This document shows positions 28,894 to 37,542 of a stretch of DNA of 64,000 nt, in pieces. Numbering within the stretch: the first letter of the stretch is position 1; every line of letters starts with the position of its first letter. The stretch spans positions 1,240,001 to 1,304,000 of the forward strand of contig NZ_CP129111.1 of assembly GCF_030407165.1 (NCBI RefSeq), read 5' to 3'. The position numbers and the translations under genes are program-made. The notes beneath the pieces were generated by a model. It saw only the letters and a program-made list of their open reading frames with translations, was not told the DNA's origin and searched no databases. The stretch is from Fontisubflavum oceani (lineage in GTDB: Bacteria; Pseudomonadota; Alphaproteobacteria; Rhodobacterales; Rhodobacteraceae).

Positions 28894-30318
28894 ATGGTAA
28901 TCCACCCTGTTATCCTCTGCGGCGGCTCCGGGACACGGCTTTGGCCAGTGTCACGCCGATCTTATCCAAAGCAATTTGCGTCGCTCATCGCCGATGAAAG
29001 CTTGTTTCAGGCCGCAGCCCATCGCGTTTCGGGGCCGGGATATGCGGCGCCGATTATTGTTACAGCAGAGCCGTTCCGTTTCATTGCGGTTGAGCAGCTG
29101 GCGTCGATCCAAGTCGCGCCCGCCGGACTTTTACTGGAACCTGTTCCGCGAAATACAGCGCCCGCAATTCTGGCGGCGGCTTTGTGGCAGGCCGCGCGCG
29201 ATCCATCGGCCCTGATGCTCGTCATGCCATCGGATCATGCCATTCCTGACCCCGAAGCGTTTCAAGCATCTGTCAACGCCGCACAAGAGGCGGCTTCTCA
29301 AGGACAAATCATCACCTTTGGCATCCCCGCGACCCGCCCCGAGACCGGCTATGGCTATCTTGAGTTGGACCGGGCAGCCGATCTCGCGTCAGGTCAGCCG
29401 CACCCGCTTCTGCGTTTTGTGGAGAAGCCCAACGTGGCGGAGGCGACGCAGATGATCACCGAAGGAAGTTATCTCTGGAATGCCGGGATTTTTCTGGCCC
29501 GGGCTGAGACACTGATTGCGGCTTATCAAGAGCGCGCGCCTGAGTTGGTTGGCGGCGTTAACGCCGCGCTTGCAACGGCGGAAACCGATCTCGGCTTTAC
29601 TCGGCTCGGCGCCGATGAGTGGGCGCGGTTGCCGGATATCTCCGTCGACTATGCTGTGATGGAGAAGATGCCCAATTTGGGTGTGATGCCCTTAAACAGT
29701 GGTTGGTCTGATCTCGGTGGTTGGGACGCCGTTTGGGCCGAAGCCGGGCCAGACGAGAATGGCAATGTGTGCTCCCAAAATGCCACTGCGATTGACTGTA
29801 ACGATACGCTGCTTCGCGCCGACAGCGAAGGTCTTGAGGTGGTTGGCATCGGCCTAGACGATATCATTGCGGTTGCGATGTCAGATGCTGTCTTGATTGG
29901 ACGGAAATCGGCGGCGCAAGACGTGCGGCACGCGGTGAGCGCTCTGAAGGCGCGGGGCGCGGTGCAAGCCGAGCAGTTTCCCCGCGAACATCGTCCGTGG
30001 GGCTGGTTCGAAAACCTGGTAACCGGGCCACGTTTTCGCGTGAAACGCATTGTTGTGAATCCCGGCGGATCACTCAGCTTGCAATCACACCACCACCGCG
30101 CCGAGCACTGGGTTGTGGTGGAGGGCACCGCGAAGGTCAGTTTAGATGGCGAGACGCGATTGATCTCAGAGAACCAGTCGATCTACGTGCCCGTTGGTGC
30201 GAAACATCGGCTTGAGAATCCAGGGAAACTGCCAATGGTTCTCATCGAAGTGCAAACCGGCGGCTATCTCGGCGAAGACGACATCATTCGCTATGATGAT
30301 CTCTATGCTCGGGACTGA
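28894..30318 (+). CDS. Mannose-1-phosphate guanylyltransferase / mannose-6-phosphate isomerase
   Basis: 474 aa, the bifunctional type (ManC/AlgA/CpsB family). The nucleotidyltransferase domain starts with VILCGGSGTRLWPVSRRSYP and the K of YPKQF; it makes GDP-mannose from mannose-1-P and GTP. The C-terminal cupin domain (about 345-470) carries the type II isomerase motifs HRPWGWFENLV, LQSHHHRAEHWVVVEG and VPVGAKHRLENPGK. GDP-mannose feeds exopolysaccharide or LPS sugar synthesis. It stands alone after the flagellar block, with no adjacent polysaccharide genes. Confidence 0.94.
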   Translation: MVIHPVILCGGSGTRLWPVSRRSYPKQFASLIADESLFQAAAHRVSGPGYAAPIIVTAEPFRFIAVEQLASIQVAPAGLLLEPVPRNTAPAILAAALWQAARDPSALMLVMPSDHAIPDPEAFQASVNAAQEAASQGQIITFGIPATRPETGYGYLELDRAADLASGQPHPLLRFVEKPNVAEATQMITEGSYLWNAGIFLARAETLIAAYQERAPELVGGVNAALATAETDLGFTRLGADEWARLPDISVDYAVMEKMPNLGVMPLNSGWSDLGGWDAVWAEAGPDENGNVCSQNATAIDCNDTLLRADSEGLEVVGIGLDDIIAVAMSDAVLIGRKSAAQDVRHAVSALKARGAVQAEQFPREHRPWGWFENLVTGPRFRVKRIVVNPGGSLSLQSHHHRAEHWVVVEGTAKVSLDGETRLISENQSIYVPVGAKHRLENPGKLPMVLIEVQTGGYLGEDDIIRYDDLYARD

Positions 30319-30479
30319 TTGGGGCCGCTTTTCCCTGAGATGCAAGGTCTTTCCCAAACCTGTCCGCCCTACGGATAGTGGCGCGTTAAGGTCTTCTTGG
30401 GCGATTGTATTGTGGCAACGTCTTTTGGGGCAAAACACCTGAAATGGCTCACGCCACAAAAAGGAAATGTTGGAATACT

Positions 30480-30556
30480 TGGTCGGAGTGAGAGGATTCG
30501 AACCTCCGACCCCTGCCTCCCGAAGACAGTGCTCTACCAGGCTGAGCTACACTCCG
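30480..30556 (-). tRNA. tRNA-Pro (anticodon CGG)
   Basis: A 77-nt cloverleaf read on the minus strand. The acceptor stem is CGGAGTG/CACTCCG, the D arm has AGCTCAGCCTGGTA, and the anticodon loop TTCGGGA has anticodon CGG. The T arm has GGTTCGAATCC, the discriminator is A, and CCA is encoded. CGG reads proline codon CCG. It lies between manC-type and DMT transporter genes with no sign of an integrated element at its 3' end. Confidence 0.96.
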
Positions 30557-30665
30557 ACCGTGCCCGGCGGGATAGCGGGGGATCGGAGGCATTGCAAGAG
30601 GGGGATGTGTGGGCCTGGGGGATGAACAGGTTACAGAAAACGCAGGTTGGGCGGATTTTTGTAAC

Positions 30666-31658
30666 CTATTTTTCTTCCGTTGGATGATCGGGTGCCTGTG
30701 GCCCCCGTTGACCTCTGGGCAGGAAGTTGGCCACTCGAGGGGCGGTTGGCGTCCCGGCGCGCGAGCGGGTGCGCAGGACAGGTGTTGTCCGCGATGTGTC
30801 GCCGCGGCCTTCGCGGAGCACGATGTAGATCCCCGACGCCACGATGATCGCGGTTCCGATCAAGGTGGGTTGGTCGATCCCTTCGTTGAAGAACAAAAAG
30901 CCAAAGAGGCTGGCCCAGATGATCTGCGAATATTGCATCGGGGCGACGATCACCGATTGGCCGGTCTTGTAGGCGATGATCAAACACGCGGTCGCGGTCA
31001 GCGCCATGGCGGAGATCACAGCCGAGGCGCCGATATCGACGAGCGGCATCGGTTGATAGACAAAGGGCAGTGCCGCGCCCATCAACACGAAATTCGCCAT
31101 CATCGGGTAGAGGATCAGGACAACGGAACGCTCGTCACGACCAATCTTCCGCACGATGATCGAGGCGAAGGCACTGCCAAAGGCTGCGGCAAGTGCGGCG
31201 ACATGGCCAAGTTCCAGCGTCGCGGTCGTCGGTTGCAGAACGACCAACACGCCACCCAGTCCAACGATGACCGCCAAACCCCGTCGCCAGCCGACGCTTT
31301 CGCCCAGCATCGGGATGGCCAAGAGCGTGATCAACAAAGGCGCGGCGAAGAGGATCGCATAGACCTGGGTGAGCGGGAGGGTGGAGAACGCATAGAAGGC
31401 GCAGACACCAGTGATCACCGCCGCGACCGTGCGGGCGGCGGTCCACCAGGGGTGGACCGGGCGCAGATTGCCGGGGCGGGCGTCGCGCATCAGTAGGAAG
31501 GTGACAATCGGGAAGCCGAAGAGAACGCTGAAAAACACGATCTGAAACGGCGAATAGCTGCCGCCGAGATATTTGATCACCACGTCATGGCTGGCAAATA
31601 TCCCGAAGGCAAGCAGCGCGAAAAGCGCGCCGCGCAGATTGGCGTTCTGCTCTGACAT
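30666..31658 (-). CDS. DMT superfamily (EamA) transporter
   Basis: 330 aa with about ten hydrophobic segments in two EamA repeats (about 10-140 and 155-285). EamA proteins are metabolite or drug exporters of the inner membrane; the substrate cannot be told. Typical blocks are LPLTQVYAILFAAPLLITLL and SQIIWASLFGFLFFNEGIDQ. A hydrophilic, Arg/Pro-rich tail of about 45 residues follows the last segment, longer than usual and of unclear role. It is monocistronic. Confidence 0.88.
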   Translation of the reverse strand: MSEQNANLRGALFALLAFGIFASHDVVIKYLGGSYSPFQIVFFSVLFGFPIVTFLLMRDARPGNLRPVHPWWTAARTVAAVITGVCAFYAFSTLPLTQVYAILFAAPLLITLLAIPMLGESVGWRRGLAVIVGLGGVLVVLQPTTATLELGHVAALAAAFGSAFASIIVRKIGRDERSVVLILYPMMANFVLMGAALPFVYQPMPLVDIGASAVISAMALTATACLIIAYKTGQSVIVAPMQYSQIIWASLFGFLFFNEGIDQPTLIGTAIIVASGIYIVLREGRGDTSRTTPVLRTRSRAGTPTAPRVANFLPRGQRGPQAPDHPTEEK

Positions 31659-31733
31659 ACTAGGCTTACCGATACTCTATCGGGGCCATATCTCAAGGCC
31701 GGAGCCGGAATGCGGCCCGAAATCGGTCGATCT

Positions 31734-32840
31734 TTAGACCGAAGCGCTCAGTTTCGCGACAATTGCGTCACCCATTTCCGAGGTGCTGACCGGCGTCGCA
31801 CCGTCTTCGCCCAGAAGATCGGCGGTGCGGAGACCATCGGCCAAGACATCCTCGACCGCTTTCTCCAGTCGGTCCGCCTCATCCCCTTGATCGAAGGAAT
31901 AGCGCAGCGCCATGGCGAAGCTGAGAATACAGGCGATCGGATTGGCTTTGCCCTGGCCGGTGATGTCGGGGGCAGAGCCATGGACCGGCTCATAAAGCGC
32001 CTTCGGGCGGCCATTCTCCATCGGGGCGCCAAGCGAGGCGGAGGGCAACATGCCAAGGCTGCCGGTCAGCATCGCGGCGCAATCGGACAGGATATCGCCG
32101 AACAGGTTGTCGGTCAGGATCACGTCAAACTGTTTTGGGGCACGGACAAGCTGCATCGCGCCATTGTCGGCATACATGTGGCTGAGCTCCACATTCGCGT
32201 AATCCTTGTCATGGATCTCTTGCACCACCTCGCGCCAGAGGATGCCGCTCTCCATCACATTGGCCTTCTCCATCGAGCAGACCTTGCCGGAGCGTTTGCG
32301 GGCCAGCTCAAAAGCGGCGCGCGCCACACGATCGATCTCGCTTTCGGTGTAGCGCTGCGTATTGATCCCGACGCGTTCATTGCCTTCGGTATGGATACCG
32401 CGCGGCTCGCCGAAATAGACACCCGAGGTCAGTTCGCGCACGATCATGATGTCGAGCCCGGCCACCACGTCTTTCTTCAGGCTGCTGAAATCGGCCAGGG
32501 CGTCGAAACACTGCGCGGGGCGGAGATTTGCAAAAAGGTCCATCTCTTTGCGCAGGCGCAACAAGCCGCGTTCTGGCTTCACGCTGAAATCGAGCACATC
32601 GTATTTCGGGCCACCGACGGCGCCGAGCAAAACCGCGTCGACCTCTTGGGCTTTGGCCATCGTGTCGTCATGCAGCGGCGTGCCATGCGCGTCATAGGCG
32701 GCGCCGCCGACCAGATCTTCGGACACATCGAAGTGCAGCCCCCGCGCTGACCCCATCCAGTCGATGATTTTGCGCACCTCGGCCATCACTTCGGGGCCAA
32801 TGCCGTCGCCAGGCAGGATCAGGAGGGAGGGGTTGGTCAT
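31734..32840 (-). CDS. leuB: 3-isopropylmalate dehydrogenase
   Basis: 368 aa. It oxidises and decarboxylates 3-isopropylmalate to 2-oxoisocaproate with NAD in leucine synthesis. The nucleotide start LLILPGDGIGPEVMAEVRKI and the family blocks GAVGGPKYDVL, the metal-binding NLFGDILSDCAAMLTGSLGM and EPVHGSAPDITGQGKANPIA are all present. ATG 32840 gives the normal N-terminus and has AAGGA upstream; extension to 32993 is unlikely. leuD and leuC lie upstream on the same strand but are separated by unrelated genes. Confidence 0.97.
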   Translation of the reverse strand: MTNPSLLILPGDGIGPEVMAEVRKIIDWMGSARGLHFDVSEDLVGGAAYDAHGTPLHDDTMAKAQEVDAVLLGAVGGPKYDVLDFSVKPERGLLRLRKEMDLFANLRPAQCFDALADFSSLKKDVVAGLDIMIVRELTSGVYFGEPRGIHTEGNERVGINTQRYTESEIDRVARAAFELARKRSGKVCSMEKANVMESGILWREVVQEIHDKDYANVELSHMYADNGAMQLVRAPKQFDVILTDNLFGDILSDCAAMLTGSLGMLPSASLGAPMENGRPKALYEPVHGSAPDITGQGKANPIACILSFAMALRYSFDQGDEADRLEKAVEDVLADGLRTADLLGEDGATPVSTSEMGDAIVAKLSASV

Positions 32841-33087
32841 GGTCAGGGCGTCCTTCGGAAAATCATTGCCCCTGCGGTAACGGCTGCGCCCGGGAGGGTC
32901 AAGAAACCATGGGTGACAGGTGCTGCAAAACGCGGGTGATGCAGGATGTCTGAGTCCGGTCCAAGCTGTTGACGGAGAAACCCGGTGATCCAATCGTCGA
33001 TCTCTCCCGCGTGTCCGGTCTATGAAACTGCCACGAAAACACCCGAATGGTGTATGTGGAACTGGTTCATGGTACTGGAGGAGTTAG

Positions 33088-33951
33088 ATGACCCAAACAG
33101 CGCTTATCCTTGGAGCAACCGGTCGGTTTGGCCGCAATGCCAGCGCCGCGTTTCGCGATGCCGGGTGGGACCTGCGCCTTTATGATCGCACGAAGGGCGA
33201 CCTTCTGAACGCGGCAAGCGGTGCGGATGTGATCGTCAATGGTTGGAACCCGCCATACAGCAAATGGGCCGCGCTCTTGCCGGGGTTGACGCGGCAGGTG
33301 ATCGAAGCGGCGCGTGCAAGTGGCGCAACTGTCATGCAGCCTGCAAATGTCTATGTATATGGCTTCCGCGACGCGATGCCCCGTGTCGTTGGGCCGGAGG
33401 TGCCGCAGCGCGCAACAAACGGGCTTGGGCGGCTGCGGATCGAGATGGAGCAAAGCTATCGCGATGCGGATGTGCAAGTGATCTTGCTCAGAGGCGGAGA
33501 TTTCCTCGACAATCAGGCCTCGGCCGGTTGGTTCGACCGGATCATCGCCAAGGACGCCGCGAAGGGGAAGCTCAGCTATCCCGGGGCGTTGGATCAGCCG
33601 CATTCTTGGGCGTTCCTGCCCGATATGACCGCTGCCTTGCCGCCTTTGGCCGAGATGCGGGCGGATTTGGGCCAGTTCACGGATTTGGCCTTTGGTGGGT
33701 ATACGCTGACGGGTGAGGAGTTGGCGACGGCTTGCGGGGCTGCTGTTGGGCGGGAGGTCACCGTGTCGCCTATGTCATGGCTGCCGCTCCAGATCGCGCG
33801 CCCGTTTTGGGCCGAGGCGCGGTACCTCCTGGAGATGCGCTATCTTTGGGACCAGCCGCATGAGTTGGATGGAACCGCGCTTGCGACATTGCTGCCTGAC
33901 CTGCCGCAAACGCCCGCGGAAGACGCGATACGAGCCGCGTTAGAACTCTAG
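33088..33951 (+). CDS. NAD(P)-dependent epimerase/reductase, SDR-like
   Basis: 287 aa with an N-terminal Rossmann motif (ALILGATGRFGRNASAAF, GxxGxxG type) and a Tyr-rich central segment (NVYVYGF) of extended or atypical SDR proteins. The substrate is unknown. GGAGGAG lies 6 nt before ATG 33088. The preceding 247 bp (32841-33087) have no gene; a GAACTGGTTC dyad just before the SD could be an operator, but this is weak. The end overlaps the convergent phosphatase-family gene by 12 nt. Confidence 0.82.
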   Translation: MTQTALILGATGRFGRNASAAFRDAGWDLRLYDRTKGDLLNAASGADVIVNGWNPPYSKWAALLPGLTRQVIEAARASGATVMQPANVYVYGFRDAMPRVVGPEVPQRATNGLGRLRIEMEQSYRDADVQVILLRGGDFLDNQASAGWFDRIIAKDAAKGKLSYPGALDQPHSWAFLPDMTAALPPLAEMRADLGQFTDLAFGGYTLTGEELATACGAAVGREVTVSPMSWLPLQIARPFWAEARYLLEMRYLWDQPHELDGTALATLLPDLPQTPAEDAIRAALEL

Positions 33952-35106
33952 ATCAACCCAGATCAATCGATGATCCGAGGCCATTTCAACAGTGGCTCTT
34001 GGCAGTGTCTCCGCCTCGGTCTCGGGCCATAGAACGCCGCTGTCTGACACGTCCAGAGACGCGGCGGGGAGGATGTAGTCGACCCTGAGATTGCCGGGGG
34101 TCGGTTCGTCCCAATCAGTGGTGACCAGACGGCCATCTGGCGCCCTCGGGGCCGGGTCTTGTAGGGCCGGGTGACTCAAGAGAGTTTGCACGACCTCGCG
34201 ATGCCCCTCGCCACGGTCTGGGTCCACATTCAACGTGCCCATCAAAGCGAAGTTTTCAGCGGTGAAGGCCGGAACATTGGGCGACCACCCATCCAGATAA
34301 AGTTGCCAGAACCGCAATTCGTCAGCGTTGCGCCAGCCATTCCGGTCTTCCGGCCCGTCGAACACCGGCGGCGATGCATGGAAGGCGAGGATATGGAAAG
34401 TCTCGCCTGTTGTCCGGCGCAGCGGGATATCCCAGGCAGCCACGGTGGCAAGGCGAAGAACCTCGGCCGCTTCGGGGCTCAACACCCGAGGCGCGGCGCT
34501 CTCGGGGAGGTCGGCCCAGAGGAAATCTGTGAAATCTCGGATTTGGTCGGTCTCGATCGGCAAACCTGAGAGCAGCGCCATGCCGCCCTGGCCATTGAAC
34601 CGACCATAACCTTGGGCGTCGCGCGGTTCCCCTAAGCGCCCATTTCCATCGACGTCGACGCCTGTGGGTCGTCCCGCATTGGGACGGCGCGAGAACAAAT
34701 GGGGGTAAGACATCTCGCGCATAGCCAATGCGTCGGCGAGGGCGGCGAGCGCGTGACCCTCGGCATCATAATCGATATCCAGAATGAGAAGGATATCGGC
34801 GTTGGCTGCCACGATGACATCCAGCGTGGCCGCGATATCAGGGTCAGGGTCTTCATCTACCAGGTCGGCCAGTAGCAGACCGGGCCCGTCGCGGGACAGC
34901 GCGCTGTGAAATACGGCAAGGCGCAGCGTCTCCGCAACGGGAGAACTTGGCCAAAGGATTGCAAAAAACAGAAAAGCTAGGCTGCAGCGTAGCCGTCGTT
35001 GGGATCGAGTTTGGCGACCAGACGTTTGCGCCGACTGTTGATCATATCGGCCACCCGGCCCATGGCCATGCCGCGCATAAACATCGTGACGGGCAGGAAC
35101 ATCCAT
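33940..35106 (-). CDS. Secreted endonuclease/exonuclease/phosphatase family protein
   Basis: The conserved part (about 340 aa) starts with a signal peptide (LRCSLAFLFFAILWPSSPVA, cleaved before ETLRLAVFHSALSRDGPG). EEP-fold motifs follow: ADILLILDIDYDAEG, GYGRFNGQGGMALLSG, ILAFHASPPVFDGPEDRNGW, GTLNVDPDRGEG and the C-terminal MASDHRLIWVDLEF with the catalytic Asp-His. The only standard in-frame start is the ATG at 35106, which adds about 35 non-conserved residues and overlaps the upstream gene by 130 bp. The real start is probably near 34990 and either non-standard or hidden by a sequence error. Substrate unknown; hydrolysis of a phosphodiester is expected. Confidence 0.8.
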   Translation of the reverse strand: MDVPARHDVYARHGHGPGGRYDQQSAQTSGRQTRSQRRLRCSLAFLFFAILWPSSPVAETLRLAVFHSALSRDGPGLLLADLVDEDPDPDIAATLDVIVAANADILLILDIDYDAEGHALAALADALAMREMSYPHLFSRRPNAGRPTGVDVDGNGRLGEPRDAQGYGRFNGQGGMALLSGLPIETDQIRDFTDFLWADLPESAAPRVLSPEAAEVLRLATVAAWDIPLRRTTGETFHILAFHASPPVFDGPEDRNGWRNADELRFWQLYLDGWSPNVPAFTAENFALMGTLNVDPDRGEGHREVVQTLLSHPALQDPAPRAPDGRLVTTDWDEPTPGNLRVDYILPAASLDVSDSGVLWPETEAETLPRATVEMASDHRLIWVDLEF

Positions 35107-35828
35107 GCGGTGATCGTCCAGACCAGGGTTTGCGGCGAGTCGAGGATCGACATCTCCAGTTGCGCAGCACCGACCGATGCGAGTACCGGAAGGATGTATG
35201 GCAAGGCGAAGCCTAATATTATGTTAACGCGGGCATCCCGGAGGAGCCGCGTGACGATATCACCGCCCGTTGTCGGATCGAATGTCGGCAAGTTGATCCA
35301 GACGTTGAAGGCCGAACGTCGATTCGGCCATTGTTGCAACCTGACCAGGATCGCAAAGATCGACAGCGTCAGGAGCCCGATCAGGGCCGAGAGGCCAGCC
35401 ATAATTTCAATCTCCGCCGCAGTCCGAGGGTCTACATCTGGCGGCAGTTGCCCCATCAGCACTTGCAGTGGGCTAAATGGAAAATCGAGCGCCTCGGCGA
35501 TGATGAAGCCGGTTGCATTGATTACCAGCGACAGGGTCGACACATCGCCCGCCGAGACCACAACGCTGAGCGCGAAAAGGGCAATGAAAACAGAGACCAT
35601 GCGCACGCGATTGTACGGCTGAGCGTCGCGAAATTCGATCAAGCCCGGATAAGTGGAGGCGTATTCGGAAAAGGTGAAAACAGCGGCGAAGAGGCCGATC
35701 AACGTGACGATCTGTGTCGTCTCCTCGCTTGTCCCTGGTATAAGCAGGGATGGCGTGGAAATGACGACCAACACCAGGATCGCCCTGACCACAGCGCCAA
35801 CAAGCTGTGAAATCACTGCCTTCAACAC
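34977..35828 (-). CDS. Integral membrane protein of unknown function
   Basis: 283 aa with five or six hydrophobic segments (for example AVVRAILVLVVISTPSLLI, SVFIALFALSVVVSAGDV, ALIGLLTLSIFAILVRL and a C-terminal TLVWTITAWMFLPVTMFM). It ends in a basic cytoplasmic tail. No known domain recognised. It is followed by, and probably co-transcribed with, the secreted EEP-family gene, the pair perhaps acting at the envelope. Confidence 0.7.
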   Translation of the reverse strand: MLKAVISQLVGAVVRAILVLVVISTPSLLIPGTSEETTQIVTLIGLFAAVFTFSEYASTYPGLIEFRDAQPYNRVRMVSVFIALFALSVVVSAGDVSTLSLVINATGFIIAEALDFPFSPLQVLMGQLPPDVDPRTAAEIEIMAGLSALIGLLTLSIFAILVRLQQWPNRRSAFNVWINLPTFDPTTGGDIVTRLLRDARVNIILGFALPYILPVLASVGAAQLEMSILDSPQTLVWTITAWMFLPVTMFMRGMAMGRVADMINSRRKRLVAKLDPNDGYAAA

Positions 35829-36072
35829 TCAACCCTCAACCTGGACGGGACCTATTCTTGCGCCCCTTTTTCCACGTTTTTGCCCCAATCTGCCGTTGGG
35901 ATGCCTCGATTGCCACAATCTTGCCCACATTCACATCCTGAGGCAACCCTCTGATTCCAGTCATGGAATCGAAACGGCTGTTTTCACGTAACAGGTGTCG
36001 CCCGATTGCATCACCTGCATTCAGGGCTAGCAGGGCCGTATCATCCGACCGCAAGATGTAGTGGTTTCGGGG

Positions 36073-36678
36073 TCAGACCCAGGGGCGCTCGGCGCTCGCT
36101 TTGGCTTCGAAACTGGCGATGGAGGCGGATTTTTCCATCGTCAGGCCGATATCATCCAGCCCGTTCAGAAGGCAGTGTTTCTTGAACGCATCCACCTCGA
36201 AGCTGATAACTTCGCCTTCGGATGTGGTGATGGTCTGGCTCTCCAGATCGACGCTCATCCGGGCATTGGCGCCCTTCTCCGCATCTTTCATCAACAGATC
36301 GACCTGCTCCTGCGGCAAAGCGATTGGCAAGATGCCGTTCTTGAAGCAGTTGTTGAAGAAGATGTCCGCGAAGCTCGGCGCAATCACGCAGCGGATGCCG
36401 AAATCCTTGATCGCCCAAGGCGCATGTTCCCGCGACGAGCCGCAGCCGAAATTGTCACCGGCCACCAGAATTTCCGCCTCGCGATAGGCGGGCTGGTTCA
36501 GCACGAAATCGGGGATTTCCTTGCCATCGTCATCATAACGCATCTCGTCAAAGAGGTTCACGCCAAGACCGGAGCGTTTGATGGTTTTCAGAAACTGCTT
36601 CGGGATGATCATGTCAGTATCGACATTGATCATCGGCATGGGCGCGGCGATGCCCGTCAGCGTTGTGAACTTATCCAT
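36073..36678 (-). CDS. leuD: 3-isopropylmalate dehydratase small subunit
   Basis: 201 aa, standard LeuD. With LeuC it isomerises 2-isopropylmalate to 3-isopropylmalate. Motifs include NVDTDMIIPKQFLKTIKRSG and the substrate-binding loop GDNFGCGSSREHAPWAIKDF. GGAGAC lies close upstream of ATG 36678. The partner leuC is 3.9 kb further upstream on the same strand, with DUF4198, HupE, HdeD-like and MFS genes between them. The 244-bp gap to the next gene (35829-36072) shows no gene. Confidence 0.97.
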   Translation of the reverse strand: MDKFTTLTGIAAPMPMINVDTDMIIPKQFLKTIKRSGLGVNLFDEMRYDDDGKEIPDFVLNQPAYREAEILVAGDNFGCGSSREHAPWAIKDFGIRCVIAPSFADIFFNNCFKNGILPIALPQEQVDLLMKDAEKGANARMSVDLESQTITTSEGEVISFEVDAFKKHCLLNGLDDIGLTMEKSASIASFEAKASAERPWV

Positions 36679-36739
36679 CTGGCGTCTCCTTTAGTCCGCA
36701 GAGCAGATACCGCGCCCCGGCGGTGGGGGCAAGCGGGAC

Positions 36740-37542
36740 TCACGGCACCGAGAAGGTGAGCGAGGCCCATCGGGAGAGCCAAACCGGATCGGAGGGGGTG
36801 GGCGCGTCGAGCGGCTCCAACACGACCGCATCGGCGAGGTACTCATGCCCGGCGGTGACGGGTAGAACGGCGATGCCGGCTTCATCTGTGTGATGAAGGG
36901 TGATCTCAACCGCTCCATCCGGCGCGCGGTCGAAAAGCTCCACCTGCGCATTCACCCGGGGTGCGCCATCAAGGAACACTTGAACCGGCAGGCCGCGCTC
37001 ACGTCATCGGTATAGGGGTTGGCCAGCGCCACAATCTCCGTCGCCAGACCCACCTGCCGATCTTGGCCAGCCCCCGCCCCAATTGCGACCAAGCTCTTGG
37101 CATAGCGGATATAGCTCTCGCGGAATCCTTCACGGGGTAAGCCGCGCGCATCGTGCCGGGCTTCGACATCGCCGAAATCTTTATGGGCCGCAAATCTGAG
37201 GAAGCTGTCCCACTCATCATATGTCAGACGATTGGCGGTGGTCTCATGCACGATGATCGCCAAACCGTCGTCAAACCCACCCATGTCGAGCGCCGGGTTG
37301 TCACCCAAACGTCCCTCTAAATTGGTCAGTATGTCGCCCTGTATCACGTCAAACCGAGTGAAGTTGCGGGGCAAATAGGAAATCGTGACGCCCGAGAACT
37401 CCTGGCCGACGCGGAGATAGGCGGTGATGTTATCGTCGGGTGCGATCTGAAAACCTTCGGGTTCAATCCAAAATTCATGCGCTTGGGTCTTGCTCACGCC
37501 GAGCGTCAGCGCGAGGGTGAGCGCAAGAAGGAGATGCCGCAT
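36740..37542 (-). CDS. DUF4198-type periplasmic protein, frameshifted
   Basis: About 267 aa when joined. It has a signal peptide (MRHLLLALTLALTLGVSKTQ, cleaved after QA) and the mature start HEFWIEPEGFQIAPDDNITA, typical of DUF4198, a beta-rich domain often linked to nickel/cobalt uptake. The N-terminal frame ends soon after ANPYTDDVS; the rest (VFLDGAPRVNAQVELFDRAP onward) is in another frame, with the break near 36988-37000. Its ATG (37542-37540) interlocks with that of the divergent HupE-like gene. Binding of a metal or metal chelate is an inference. Confidence 0.82.

Noticed and set aside
31710..32750. 346-codon open frame antisense to leuB
   Set aside because: It mirrors leuB codons, lacks a ribosome site and resembles no protein family; similar antisense frames occur opposite leuC (41161-42204) and pncB (57903-58976).
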